Assembly: GCA_905182385.1 (NCBI GenBank)
Contig: CAJJBS010000019.1
Coordinates: 1 to 14,929, forward strand
Source of the DNA: Fidelibacterota bacterium TCS55
Lineage (GTDB): Bacteria > Fidelibacterota > Marinisomatia > Marinisomatales > TCS55
Direction: 5' to 3'
DNA: 14,929 bases
Within the stretch, counting starts at the first letter, position 1, and every line of letters starts with the position of its first letter. The notes beneath the pieces were generated by a model. The model searched no databases. It was given only the letters and a program-made list of their open reading frames with translations, and was not told the origin of the DNA. Positions 8,685 to 14,833 of the stretch are shown one piece after another. A program made the translations under genes and the position numbers.

Positions 8685-9924
8685 CAGATTCTTTCTGATT
8701 CTTTTTTAATTTTCTTTTATGCCACCATTTTACTGGAGGACTATTCATAATCGGTTTTATGATTGGTTGAGATTTCTTCCAAGTCCATTCAGAAAAAGAA
8801 AAAACAAACATATTAGCAGGATCTTTTATGATTGGTTGAGATTTCTTCCAAGCCCATTCAGAGTAAGGAGTTCCTTCTCTTATTGGGGTAAAATAATTTG
8901 AACGTTGATCTGTATACCAATCATATGTGATCCTACCTAATGTAAATAATGGAATAATTGTAATTGCCGTTCCATAACTACCTTCAATAGGTGGGGTAAA
9001 ATCAGGGACTAGTGTCAATATAGGTTTAAATGATTTTGTTGTGAGCATTTGAAATGCAACAATTGATCCTATGGTGTAAATACCATTCCAAAATCCTTTT
9101 TGGATTGAATTACCTATATAAGAAGGTCCCGTCTTTACTTTATATATATTAAAGATAGAATGATATTTGGTATTAATAGTACTGTCCGAGATATGAAATG
9201 TAGCCACTTGAGGATTATTGATTTCGTTCTCAAAATAAATATTATCAAACTGAAGTGTGTCATTGTTTTGAAAAATTAGATATCCATCATGTTTTTGAAC
9301 TTCATTCAATCTATCTTTAAAAGATCTAGATTGGTATATAAAGACTCCATAATCATTATAAATAAAATAAGTTTTATCTTTTTGAATCATCTTAGATTCT
9401 AAATTAAATGCATCAGTGAAATAAATTGAGTCTTCAATCATAGAGTCTACTATTACAGTTTTGGCATATCCATTAAGGTCCACAATCACAAATCGAATAT
9501 TAATAGTATCTTCTGGAATTGGAATTGTTGATATCCTATTCATTAGAACTGTAGTTGTATCTAAATACTCATTAATTGTGTATTTAGGGAATTCAATAAC
9601 ATTAGAGATAGTACCTAGATCTAGATTTTTATCTTTTACAGTGACATCTTTTGTGATACCAATACGTGTACCAATATCTATATTGATTAAATAATCACCA
9701 GAAGGGACATCTAATAAAGTAAATTTTCCACCACCAAATCGTTTAAAGAGTTTTTTTGAAGTTCGTGTTTTTTGGATAATTTTTTCTGTCGTATCCATAA
9801 GTACAACTTCTGCATCACCAACCATTAAACCGTTAGCAAAAGAAGCCTCACCTTTAATTGAATATGTTTTTTCTTGCCCTATTAAAAAAGATGTAAATAA
9901 TATTATAAAAGAAATTTTATTCAT
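8659..9924 (-). CDS. Exported protein with CnaB/carboxypeptidase-regulatory-like N-terminal domain, otherwise unknown
   Basis: I place the start at ATG 9924 (421 residues). This gives a signal peptide, MNKISFIILFTSFLIGQ, and an 8-nt overlap with the upstream lipoprotein gene. An upstream ATG at 10026 would bury the signal behind 34 residues. Residues about 22-110 look like a CnaB/carboxypeptidase-regulatory-like beta-sandwich (VGDAEVVLMDT, GGGKFTLLDVPSGDYLINIDIG). A beta-rich middle carries many short strands (TINIRFVIVDLNG, GVFIYQSRSF). Two hydrophobic stretches near 290-340 (GSIVAFQML, TAITIIPLFTLG) could be membrane-associated. Near the C-terminus SEW[A/T]WKKSQPIIK occurs twice (355-367 and 378-390), followed by a Lys/Arg-rich tail. 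No catalytic motif is visible. Overlap with the preceding gene suggests the two products work together in the envelope. Function unknown. Confidence 0.7.
   Translation of the reverse strand: MNKISFIILFTSFLIGQEKTYSIKGEASFANGLMVGDAEVVLMDTTEKIIQKTRTSKKLFKRFGGGKFTLLDVPSGDYLINIDIGTRIGITKDVTVKDKNLDLGTISNVIEFPKYTINEYLDTTTVLMNRISTIPIPEDTINIRFVIVDLNGYAKTVIVDSMIEDSIYFTDAFNLESKMIQKDKTYFIYNDYGVFIYQSRSFKDRLNEVQKHDGYLIFQNNDTLQFDNIYFENEINNPQVATFHISDSTINTKYHSIFNIYKVKTGPSYIGNSIQKGFWNGIYTIGSIVAFQMLTTKSFKPILTLVPDFTPPIEGSYGTAITIIPLFTLGRITYDWYTDQRSNYFTPIREGTPYSEWAWKKSQPIIKDPANMFVFSFSEWTWKKSQPIIKPIMNSPPVKWWHKRKLKKNQKESAKRKSASY
8755..8862. repeat. 39-bp direct repeat (two copies, 69-bp period) inside the exported-protein gene
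   Basis: Bases 8755-8793 and 8824-8862 are identical at 38 of 39 positions by my base-by-base comparison; the single difference is T versus C, at 8784 and 8853. The 69-bp period equals 23 codons, so the repeat is in frame and encodes SEW[A/T]WKKSQPIIK twice. Near-identical DNA in otherwise unrepeated surroundings suggests a recent in-frame duplication or a gene-conversion-maintained motif. Confidence 0.9.
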
Positions 9925-12478
9925 TTTTGAAATAAATATCATCTGGACTAAATACTTTTGAACAATCACGGATTGAACCATCAGAGCGGTTATAACATTC
10001 TTCAAAAGTGATGGTGCCGTTATCATATGTAACTTTACTCATTAATGAACGATTTAACCAAAACCATTCCCATTTTCCAACTTTTATATTTTTTTCATAT
10101 TTGCCCTGAAAAGCAATCTGCTCAGGTCTGAAGTAGTCAACCCATAAACCATCTTTCATACCATTTTTATAAGCGGAAGTGCCTCTAACCGTTCCATCTT
10201 GAAAATATCTTACCCAATCACCATGTTTTTTACCATTTTCATAAGATGGCTCTTCCTTAACTTGGCCATTTGGATAATATTCATATTCAAAGGAATCAAA
10301 TAAAACACCATCTCGCCATTCTTCAAAGCGCCTCTCACCAAATTTATTCCAATATGTCCAAAGTAAATCTTTTTTATTAGATTTATAGTTGCCTTCTTCT
10401 TTTTGCTTACCATCAACATACCACTCAAAATAGTTTCCATTTAGACTATCATTAAGATAAATACTTTCTGACTGTTTATTATATGTTGAATCCCAAATAA
10501 CGGTTGATAATCCTGATAGTTCAGCATCTAAGTAGTAGGATGTTTTTGATGTCATGCCATTTAAAAAGAATTTTTCCCATTTATCATTATAAAGACCATT
10601 CTTATTAAAGCTTGGTTCTTCTTGAATTTGAAGGTTGTTGTAGTATTTAAATGTATAATCTGTTATTAATGTATCTGAATTGTAAAATTTATATACGTCT
10701 CTTCTTTTATCAATATAATATGATAACCAAACATCTTGTTTCAGTCCTTCATTGAAAGCATATGTCTCTAAAGTTTCTCCACCTTCATAAAAAGACTTAA
10801 AAATTCCATCAAATTCGCCCTTATCATTAAACTTAGGCTCTTCTTTAATTTGAAGATTGTTGTAGTATTTAAATGTGTAATCTGTGACTAAGGTGTCTAA
10901 TTTATAAAATTTATATACGTTTCTTCTTTCATCGACATAAAAAGATAACCACACATCTTTTTTTAGACCAGAAGTGAAAGCATATGTTTCTAAAACTTCG
11001 CCACCTTCATAAAAAGACTTAAAATTTCCATCAAATTCACCTTCATCATTAAATTTAGGTTCCTCTTTGACTTGCCAGTTGGTATAGTATTCAAAAATAT
11101 AATCCGTTATAATTGAATCCATCTTTATAAATGTTATTTTTACACGATGCCCTTCATTGTCAAAATAAAGCCATTTTTTATTCTGTTTTCCATCAGAATA
11201 AAGACCTTTAACTATATTAGTCCCTAGGCTATCCCACTCTTCATATTCCCCATTCAAAATATTACTATCATAAGTAAAAACTTTATTTTTTTCTCCATTA
11301 GGCCACCAATAAGTATGATTACCATTTTTAAGACTGTCTTTGTAAGCTAAAGTTTCTAATCTTATTCCCTTAATATTAAATAATTCTGTTTTTCCATTGA
11401 GTTTTCCATCTTTGTATTTTGCTACTCTTTTAGGCTTACCATTAGAGAAATAGTTTTTTTCAAGACTGTTTTTTAGTCCCTTATCAAATTTAACTTCAAA
11501 AATAAGAATCCCTAATGAGTCATATTTTGTACTAGAACCATGTTTTTTACCATTTTTATAGTTTAGGCTATACATTGTTGAACCATCAGGCCAATAACCA
11601 GTCCACGTTCCATGAGGGAGGCCATTTTTAAAAGCAGGTACTTCTTTAATTTGACCATTGGGCCATTTAGCTTCATTATACTCAGCCATTAGCTCACCTT
11701 TTGTATAATATTGAAATACTTTTACATTAACAGAGTCATAAAATGACCATATACCATGTGCCAGACCTTTTTTATATTGTTCTTCTCTTGCCCATTGACC
11801 TTTGTTATTATTAAAAATCCAATTACCTACAGGAGAACCATTCTTAAAGTTTTTAATTACATTGATTTGTCCATTCGGGTGCCAAATAGACCATTCGCCA
11901 TCTAGACTATCTTTTTTAATTGTTTTCTCTGATATAAGGGTAGAGCCATTTAAATATTCTCTTACAAAGCCAGTAATTGAACCCTTTGAATAAGTTGCAG
12001 TTTTATTTAAAACACCTAAACTATCATAATAACTATAAAGCCCTTCTAATCTACCTTTTTTATGGAAGGATGTTGATTTAATTGTTCCATTCAAATACCA
12101 TTCTTTCCATTCACCATCGGCTTTGTTTTTAATAAAGCTTGAAAAACTTTTTTTAGTAGTATCAATATTAACGGGAATTAAGGTAGAGTCTTTTTTGGTC
12201 TCAGTTGCGTTGAGATTATTGGAGTCTTCAATAATCTCTGGTTCTTCACCCCAAGTTAAATCACCTGAAGAATCAACAGATAAGTCACTATCTGAATTAA
12301 CACTGTCTTTCATTATATCATGATAGCTGTAGATGTGAGTCCACAGTGTATCCGCTTCACCTTTAAGTTCAGCTTTTAAAACTATTCGATTGTACTGATC
12401 ACGATTAATAACTGTTTGTAATTCAGGTCCACAACCAATTATAAAAAGTAAAATAAAATATATTTGTAATTTTTTCAT
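9917..12478 (-). CDS. Large YwqK/MORN_2-like repeat lipoprotein
   Basis: This 853-residue lipoprotein begins MKKLQIYFILLFIIGC (lipidated Cys16), followed by an acidic Ser/Asp-rich linker to about residue 110. The remainder is a long run of short repeats of the form G-x-W-x-x-W/Y-x-x-N/D-G-x-x-K-x-x-x-x-Y-K-x-G (GEWKEWYLNGTIK at 122, GTWTGYWPDGS at 290, GDWVRYFQDGT at 752, GKWEWFWLNRS at 801). This matches the MORN_2/YwqK family (COG2849). Residues 454-640 contain a 74-residue tandem repeat. Such repeats form extended beta-hairpin solenoids, so a surface scaffold or binding role is likely. Database names call some relatives antitoxins, but nothing here supports that. It heads a two-gene unit with the overlapping exported protein and diverges from the outer-membrane barrel gene. 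ATG 12478 has no ribosome-binding site. Family is fairly sure; function unknown. Confidence 0.82.
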   Translation of the reverse strand: MKKLQIYFILLFIIGCGPELQTVINRDQYNRIVLKAELKGEADTLWTHIYSYHDIMKDSVNSDSDLSVDSSGDLTWGEEPEIIEDSNNLNATETKKDSTLIPVNIDTTKKSFSSFIKNKADGEWKEWYLNGTIKSTSFHKKGRLEGLYSYYDSLGVLNKTATYSKGSITGFVREYLNGSTLISEKTIKKDSLDGEWSIWHPNGQINVIKNFKNGSPVGNWIFNNNKGQWAREEQYKKGLAHGIWSFYDSVNVKVFQYYTKGELMAEYNEAKWPNGQIKEVPAFKNGLPHGTWTGYWPDGSTMYSLNYKNGKKHGSSTKYDSLGILIFEVKFDKGLKNSLEKNYFSNGKPKRVAKYKDGKLNGKTELFNIKGIRLETLAYKDSLKNGNHTYWWPNGEKNKVFTYDSNILNGEYEEWDSLGTNIVKGLYSDGKQNKKWLYFDNEGHRVKITFIKMDSIITDYIFEYYTNWQVKEEPKFNDEGEFDGNFKSFYEGGEVLETYAFTSGLKKDVWLSFYVDERRNVYKFYKLDTLVTDYTFKYYNNLQIKEEPKFNDKGEFDGIFKSFYEGGETLETYAFNEGLKQDVWLSYYIDKRRDVYKFYNSDTLITDYTFKYYNNLQIQEEPSFNKNGLYNDKWEKFFLNGMTSKTSYYLDAELSGLSTVIWDSTYNKQSESIYLNDSLNGNYFEWYVDGKQKEEGNYKSNKKDLLWTYWNKFGERRFEEWRDGVLFDSFEYEYYPNGQVKEEPSYENGKKHGDWVRYFQDGTVRGTSAYKNGMKDGLWVDYFRPEQIAFQGKYEKNIKVGKWEWFWLNRSLMSKVTYDNGTITFEECYNRSDGSIRDCSKVFSPDDIYFKNE
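10559..11119 (-). repeat. 74-residue (222-bp) internal tandem repeat, about 2.5 copies
   Basis: Units map to 10898-11119 (residues 454-527), 10676-10897 (528-601) and a partial copy 10559-10675 (602-640). Each full unit starts near D[ST][IL][IV]TDY[IT]F and contains FKSFYEGGE, LETYAF, DVWLS and VYKFY. By my hand alignment the first two units share 54 of 74 residues. A further half-similar segment (YEYYPNGQVKEEPSYENG) occurs near residue 730. The units are larger than the single 20-25 residue MORN-like repeats, so this is a higher-order duplication. Confidence 0.88.
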
Positions 12479-12533
12479 GTTTAAGATAAAGTATGTTGGT
12501 CTTTAGTGTAGTTAAAATAAATTCTTACTTGAA
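12479..12533. promoter_or_regulatory. 55-bp divergent spacer between two envelope gene units
   Basis: This short AT-rich spacer separates the start of the repeat lipoprotein (leftward) from the beta-barrel gene (rightward) and must hold or overlap both promoters. Such a short divergent region allows one regulator to control both units. I recognise no convincing -35/-10 pair or operator palindrome. Confidence 0.35.
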
Positions 12534-13265
12534 ATGCATGATAGAAATCTAATGATATTCATTAATCCACATCAGTCTAAAAAATATAAAAAGTATATTA
12601 TATTTAATTTTATACTTTTAGCAACAATATTTGCTCAGCCAAAATTATCATTTCATTTAGGAACTGGTTTTTACAATCCCTCGCTTGGCTATCTAGATCC
12701 TGATTCAAATAATGTAATTCCATCCTTAGGGGCTTTTGGTAAAAATATATTATTAGATTGGGGGGTTAAATATCAATTTTATCCAAATGCAAGAATAGGG
12801 TACTCAAGATCAAATTCTTATCATTCTGGAAAGATAGGTAAATCTGATTATCTAAGAACAATTTCATATCGCATGCTAACATTTGAGACCTTTTACTATC
12901 CAAGAAAAAAAATGGAGCTCAACTTTATGTTAGCACCAATGTATAATAAAGGAATTATTAAATTATCTTCCTCAAGTTCTTCTTCTGATTGGTCAACAAT
13001 GTTAATTGGATTTAAAAAAGATAATGATCCTACTCTTAAAACCTCTATTGAGAGTGAAATGACAAAAAGATGGTTTGGTTTAGCTAGTATGGTAGGTTTT
13101 AGATACTACATTTATTCATGGTTCGCAGTAGATGCTAAAGCTGGTTTTTTACAAAATTCCTACAAAGAAAAGGATTGGAAGTTAGAAGGTGAAAAGATTG
13201 ACGGCCCAACGATGAATATTAAAAAAATGCCAGTTTTTAAACTCCATTTAATTTTTGGATGGTAA
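12534..13265 (+). CDS. Probable outer-membrane beta-barrel protein
   Basis: The 243-residue product (from ATG 12534; ATG 12552 is an equally good start, and neither has a ribosome-binding site) has a basic N-region (KKYKKY) and hydrophobic core IIFNFILLATIFAQ that reads as a signal peptide cut before PKLSF. The mature part alternates short amphipathic strands rich in aromatic residues and glycine: FHLGTGFYNPSLGYL, IRTISYRML-type strand near residue 105, TFETFYYP, LNFMLAPMY, WFGLASMVGFRYYIYSWFAVDAKAGFL. It ends KLHLIFGW with a terminal aromatic residue, as barrel proteins do for Bam recognition. The size suits an 8-10 strand barrel. The stop overlaps the next start by 7 nt, so the following small exported proteins are probably cotranslated partners. 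Family cannot be named; the barrel call rests on pattern. Confidence 0.68.
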   Translation: MHDRNLMIFINPHQSKKYKKYIIFNFILLATIFAQPKLSFHLGTGFYNPSLGYLDPDSNNVIPSLGAFGKNILLDWGVKYQFYPNARIGYSRSNSYHSGKIGKSDYLRTISYRMLTFETFYYPRKKMELNFMLAPMYNKGIIKLSSSSSSSDWSTMLIGFKKDNDPTLKTSIESEMTKRWFGLASMVGFRYYIYSWFAVDAKAGFLQNSYKEKDWKLEGEKIDGPTMNIKKMPVFKLHLIFGW

Positions 13266-13585
13266 AATTTTATATAGTAACGTTTTTTTTAATTTTGTTT
13301 CCTTTAAAAGGACAAAGTGATAATAAAATAAAAGACTCTTGTGGTAGCTTAATTATAAACAAAGCAAGAGAATCAGGCTTTCGTTCATTAAAATTATCTG
13401 AGAAAGTTCAATATCACTTAGATTTAAGAAAATGTGATAATAAAGATTTAGTAAAAGCTGTGAAAAAAGAAGTGAATGAAAATCAATTAATTTCTGATTC
13501 AGAAGAAGCAAAATCTTTTACTGGGAAATCTTCATCTTTTACCTATTGTATTATATTATTTATAGCCTATTTATCTTTTAATTAA
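13259..13585 (+). CDS. Small exported protein of unknown function with C-terminal hydrophobic segment
   Basis: I do not recognise this 108-residue protein. It has an N-terminal signal (MVKFYIVTFFLILFPLKGQ), a charged middle with two cysteines (C28 and C59) that could form a disulfide, a Lys/Glu-rich helical stretch (residues 60-85) and a C-terminal hydrophobic segment (YCIILFIAYLSF) followed directly by the end. A signal plus terminal hydrophobic tail suggests attachment to a membrane from the outer side, or a helix that inserts next to a partner. ATG 13259 overlaps the stop of the beta-barrel gene, and the next gene starts 1 nt after its own stop, so it sits inside a coupled three-gene unit. 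Confidence 0.6.
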   Translation: MVKFYIVTFFLILFPLKGQSDNKIKDSCGSLIINKARESGFRSLKLSEKVQYHLDLRKCDNKDLVKAVKKEVNENQLISDSEEAKSFTGKSSSFTYCIILFIAYLSFN

Positions 13586-13586
13586 A

Positions 13587-13943
13587 ATGAGAAAAATTCT
13601 TATAATATTACTTTGTTTAATGACCACAGTATTTTGTCAGGCTGATAAAAAATCAATCGATAATTATAAAATTGCTGTTAGAATGAGACTAAGAATGAAA
13701 GCAAACCCAAGACTTTATATGAATGAACCTAGATCAGCTCTTTTAAACAATATTTTTAATAATTGTAATGATTACATACTATTAGATGAAAGAGGATATG
13801 ACAAAGTTTTAAATAGAAAAATGATTCAAATTAGTAATGATGTAAAATCTTTTTCAGAAACTAAATACTATTATCCAGTTAAAAATAAGAAAAAAACGAA
13901 TATTCGATATCATTATTTTTCTTTAGAATCAGAAATTGATTGA
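13587..13943 (+). CDS. Small basic exported protein of unknown function
   Basis: This 118-residue product starts MRKILIILLCLMTTVFCQ, a clear signal peptide that could be cleaved before ADKK. The mature part is basic, with a likely amphipathic helix (IDNYKIAVRMRLRMKANPRLYM), two further short helices and a Tyr/Lys-rich end (KYYYPVKNKKKTNIRYHYF). I recognise no family. ATG 13587 lies 1 nt after the preceding stop, so reinitiation or coupling with the beta-barrel and the previous small protein is likely. Its last 31 bp overlap the 3' end of the opposing small gene. The pattern fits a periplasmic accessory factor; function is unknown. Confidence 0.6.
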   Translation: MRKILIILLCLMTTVFCQADKKSIDNYKIAVRMRLRMKANPRLYMNEPRSALLNNIFNNCNDYILLDERGYDKVLNRKMIQISNDVKSFSETKYYYPVKNKKKTNIRYHYFSLESEID

Positions 13944-14149
13944 ATGAAATCTTCTCCTAATTCAGCAATTATTGCTTTTGAGATTGATTCAGCAACTTCA
14001 TCATGCTTTAGCCCATCCTTGATTAAGTCTTCCCAAGATTGCTCTAAAGTTTTAAGGTCTTCTTTATTTGCAAATACTTCATCTAAAACCACTGCTGGGA
14101 CATTAAAATCCCTGAGACGTTGATACATGTTTAAATTTTTTATTTCCAT
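13913..14149 (-). CDS. Small cytosolic helical protein of unknown function
   Basis: The 78-residue product has no signal peptide or membrane segment. It is acidic and predicted helical by composition: NMYQRLRDFNVPAVVLDEVF, then EDLKTLEQSWEDLIKDG and HDEVAESISKAIIAELGEDF. ATG 14149 is the first start; an internal ATG at residue 8 is possible. No ribosome-binding site is clear. Its amino-acid pattern (regular helices, few low-complexity runs) looks like a real gene. It converges on the preceding gene with a 31-bp overlap and diverges from the 48-residue microprotein 46 bp away. No family recognised. Confidence 0.55.
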   Translation of the reverse strand: MEIKNLNMYQRLRDFNVPAVVLDEVFANKEDLKTLEQSWEDLIKDGLKHDEVAESISKAIIAELGEDFIQSISDSKEK

Positions 14150-14182
14150 AATTAAAATTAACCCATTAAAATAGTTGAGTGA

Positions 14183-14188
14183 AAGGAG
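14183..14188 (+). promoter_or_regulatory. Strong Shine-Dalgarno site for the 48-residue microprotein
   Basis: AAGGAG lies 7 nt before TTG 14196, the best ribosome-binding site in the window. It selects this TTG over an upstream in-frame TTG at 14175. Confidence 0.7.
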
Positions 14189-14195
14189 TACTTTT

Positions 14196-14342
14196 TTGCA
14201 AAAACATATAAAAGTTCTTTATGGATTAATGATTGTTGGGTTTTTATCACTTTCCGTTCAAATCTGGCTTCAAACTCAAGCTATTAATGAATTAAATGTG
14301 AAAATGGAGGCTGTCAGAGAGTTATTATTTAGATTTGCTTGA
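14196..14342 (+). CDS. 48-residue single-span membrane microprotein
   Basis: This small ORF starts at TTG 14196 behind an AAGGAG and stops at TGA 14340-14342. It encodes 48 residues: a basic N-terminus (MQKHIK), one hydrophobic span (VLYGLMIVGFLSLSVQIWL, about 7-25) and an amphipathic tail (AINELNVKMEAVRELLF) that could form a short coiled coil. Positive residues before the span and a helical tail suggest a tail that faces the periplasm or a membrane-tethered oligomer. It has no recognisable family. It lies 46 bp from the divergent helical gene and 64 bp before tRNA-Cys. Coding is supported by the ribosome-binding site and sensible topology, not by homology. Confidence 0.6.
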   Translation: MQKHIKVLYGLMIVGFLSLSVQIWLQTQAINELNVKMEAVRELLFRFA

Positions 14343-14406
14343 TTGATTTATTGGTAAATGATTCTAATTTCCGACCCTATTAATAAATAATAAATTTATT
14401 TTAAAT

Positions 14407-14480
14407 GGCGTCGTACCCAAGTGGTCTAAGGGATCGGTTTGCAAAACCGCCATTCGCCGGTTCGAATCCGGCCGACGCCT
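14407..14480 (+). tRNA. tRNA-Cys (anticodon GCA)
   Basis: A full cloverleaf can be folded by hand. The acceptor GGCGTCG pairs with CGACGCC over 7 bp, the D stem is CCC/GGG, the anticodon loop TTGCAAA carries GCA at 14441-14443, and the T arm GCCGG-TTCGAAT-CCGGC is perfect. The discriminator is T at 14480, the usual identity base for cysteine tRNAs. CCA is not encoded. The first anticodon-stem pair (T14434 and C14450) is a mismatch, leaving four pairs. Confidence 0.96.
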
Positions 14481-14491
14481 CGTTAGATTTT

Positions 14492-14576
14492 GCCCGGGTG
14501 ATGGAATTGGTAGACATGACGGACTTAAAATCCGTTGGCTGAATAAGCCGTGCCGGTTCGATTCCGGCCTCGGGCA
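14492..14576 (+). tRNA. tRNA-Leu (anticodon TAA)
   Basis: The acceptor GCCCGGG pairs with CTCGGGC (one G-T pair). The D stem is ATG/CAT, the anticodon stem ACGGA/TCCGT encloses the loop CTTAAAA with TAA, and a long variable arm (GGCT/AGCC stem) marks a class II tRNA. The T arm is GCCGG-TTCGATT-CCGGC. The discriminator is A, as needed for leucine. CCA is not encoded. It follows tRNA-Cys by 11 nt, so both are probably cut from one transcript. Confidence 0.96.
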
Positions 14577-14579
14577 CAG

Positions 14580-14602
14580 CGATAGTAGAACCCTACTTAT
14601 CG
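14580..14602 (+). ncRNA. Hairpin in the 3' trailer of the tRNA-Leu transcript
   Basis: CGATA-GTAG and CTAC-(T)-TATCG form a 9-bp stem with one bulged T and an AACC loop. It lies between the tRNA-Leu 3' end and the terminator. It could guide 3' end processing or persist as a small trailer RNA. The structure is seen in the sequence; any function is inference. Confidence 0.45.
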
Positions 14603-14604
14603 AC

Positions 14605-14634
14605 AAAAAACCCTCCTTAATTGGAGGGTTTTTT
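14605..14634 (+). terminator. Rho-independent terminator after the tRNA pair, possibly bidirectional
   Basis: CCCTCC pairs with GGAGGG around a TTAATT loop, extended by A/T pairs and followed by a run of six T. The run of six A before the stem gives the same signal on the other strand, so it can also end leftward transcripts from the small ORF at 14684-14833. Confidence 0.93.
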
Positions 14635-14683
14635 ATTCATATATTTAAATGTTTATTTAAAAGGGAAGAGGTTGATCTTTTAA

Positions 14684-14833
14684 TTATTCATCTCCCTCTG
14701 TTGTTATTTTGTCACTAGGTATTTTATTTTGCATTGCAATCATAAATTTAATTTGAGCACGTAATTGATCAATCTGTTCTTGCTGTTCTTGCACAGCTTT
14801 CACCAATGGAACCACAATCTTTTCATAGTCCAT
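14684..14833 (-). pseudogene. 49-codon coiled-coil ORF, probable remnant of an S74/tail-fibre-type C-terminal chaperone domain
   Basis: Read leftward from ATG 14833 to TAA 14684, this encodes 49 residues. The core VPLVKAVQEQQEQIDQLRAQ is a heptad-patterned helix like the end of intramolecular chaperone (peptidase S74, endosialidase-type) domains of tail fibres and large surface proteins, where a DYxxIxPxLVKAVQEQQxQI pattern is typical. The full S74 catalytic part is missing: a TGA lies in frame three codons upstream (14843-14845) and no ribosome-binding site precedes the ATG. I therefore favour a decayed 3' remnant, but a short independent coiled-coil gene, or a frameshifted gene running past the window edge, is possible. 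Confidence 0.42.

Noticed and set aside
8755..8862. Possible CRISPR or attachment-site repeats
   Set aside because: Only two in-frame copies with a 30-bp gap inside a gene, with no integrase or Cas gene nearby.
8719..8901. 60-codon + strand ORF with a repeated YDWLRFLPSPFR peptide
   Set aside because: It is the antisense reading of the 39-bp repeat; the minus frame has a signal peptide and continuous coding.
10210..10440. 76-codon ORF on the minus strand within the repeat lipoprotein gene
   Set aside because: Another frame of the same strand; the lipoprotein frame carries the conserved repeats throughout.
9917..12478. Toxin-antitoxin system suggested by the YwqK 'antitoxin component' family name
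   Set aside because: The protein is a large lipoprotein and the neighbour has no toxin features; the name is a database label.
14364..14606. 80-codon minus-strand ORF across both tRNA genes
   Set aside because: It is the antisense of the tRNA pair; the RPESNRHG-type peptide is a well-known artefact of translating tRNA genes.
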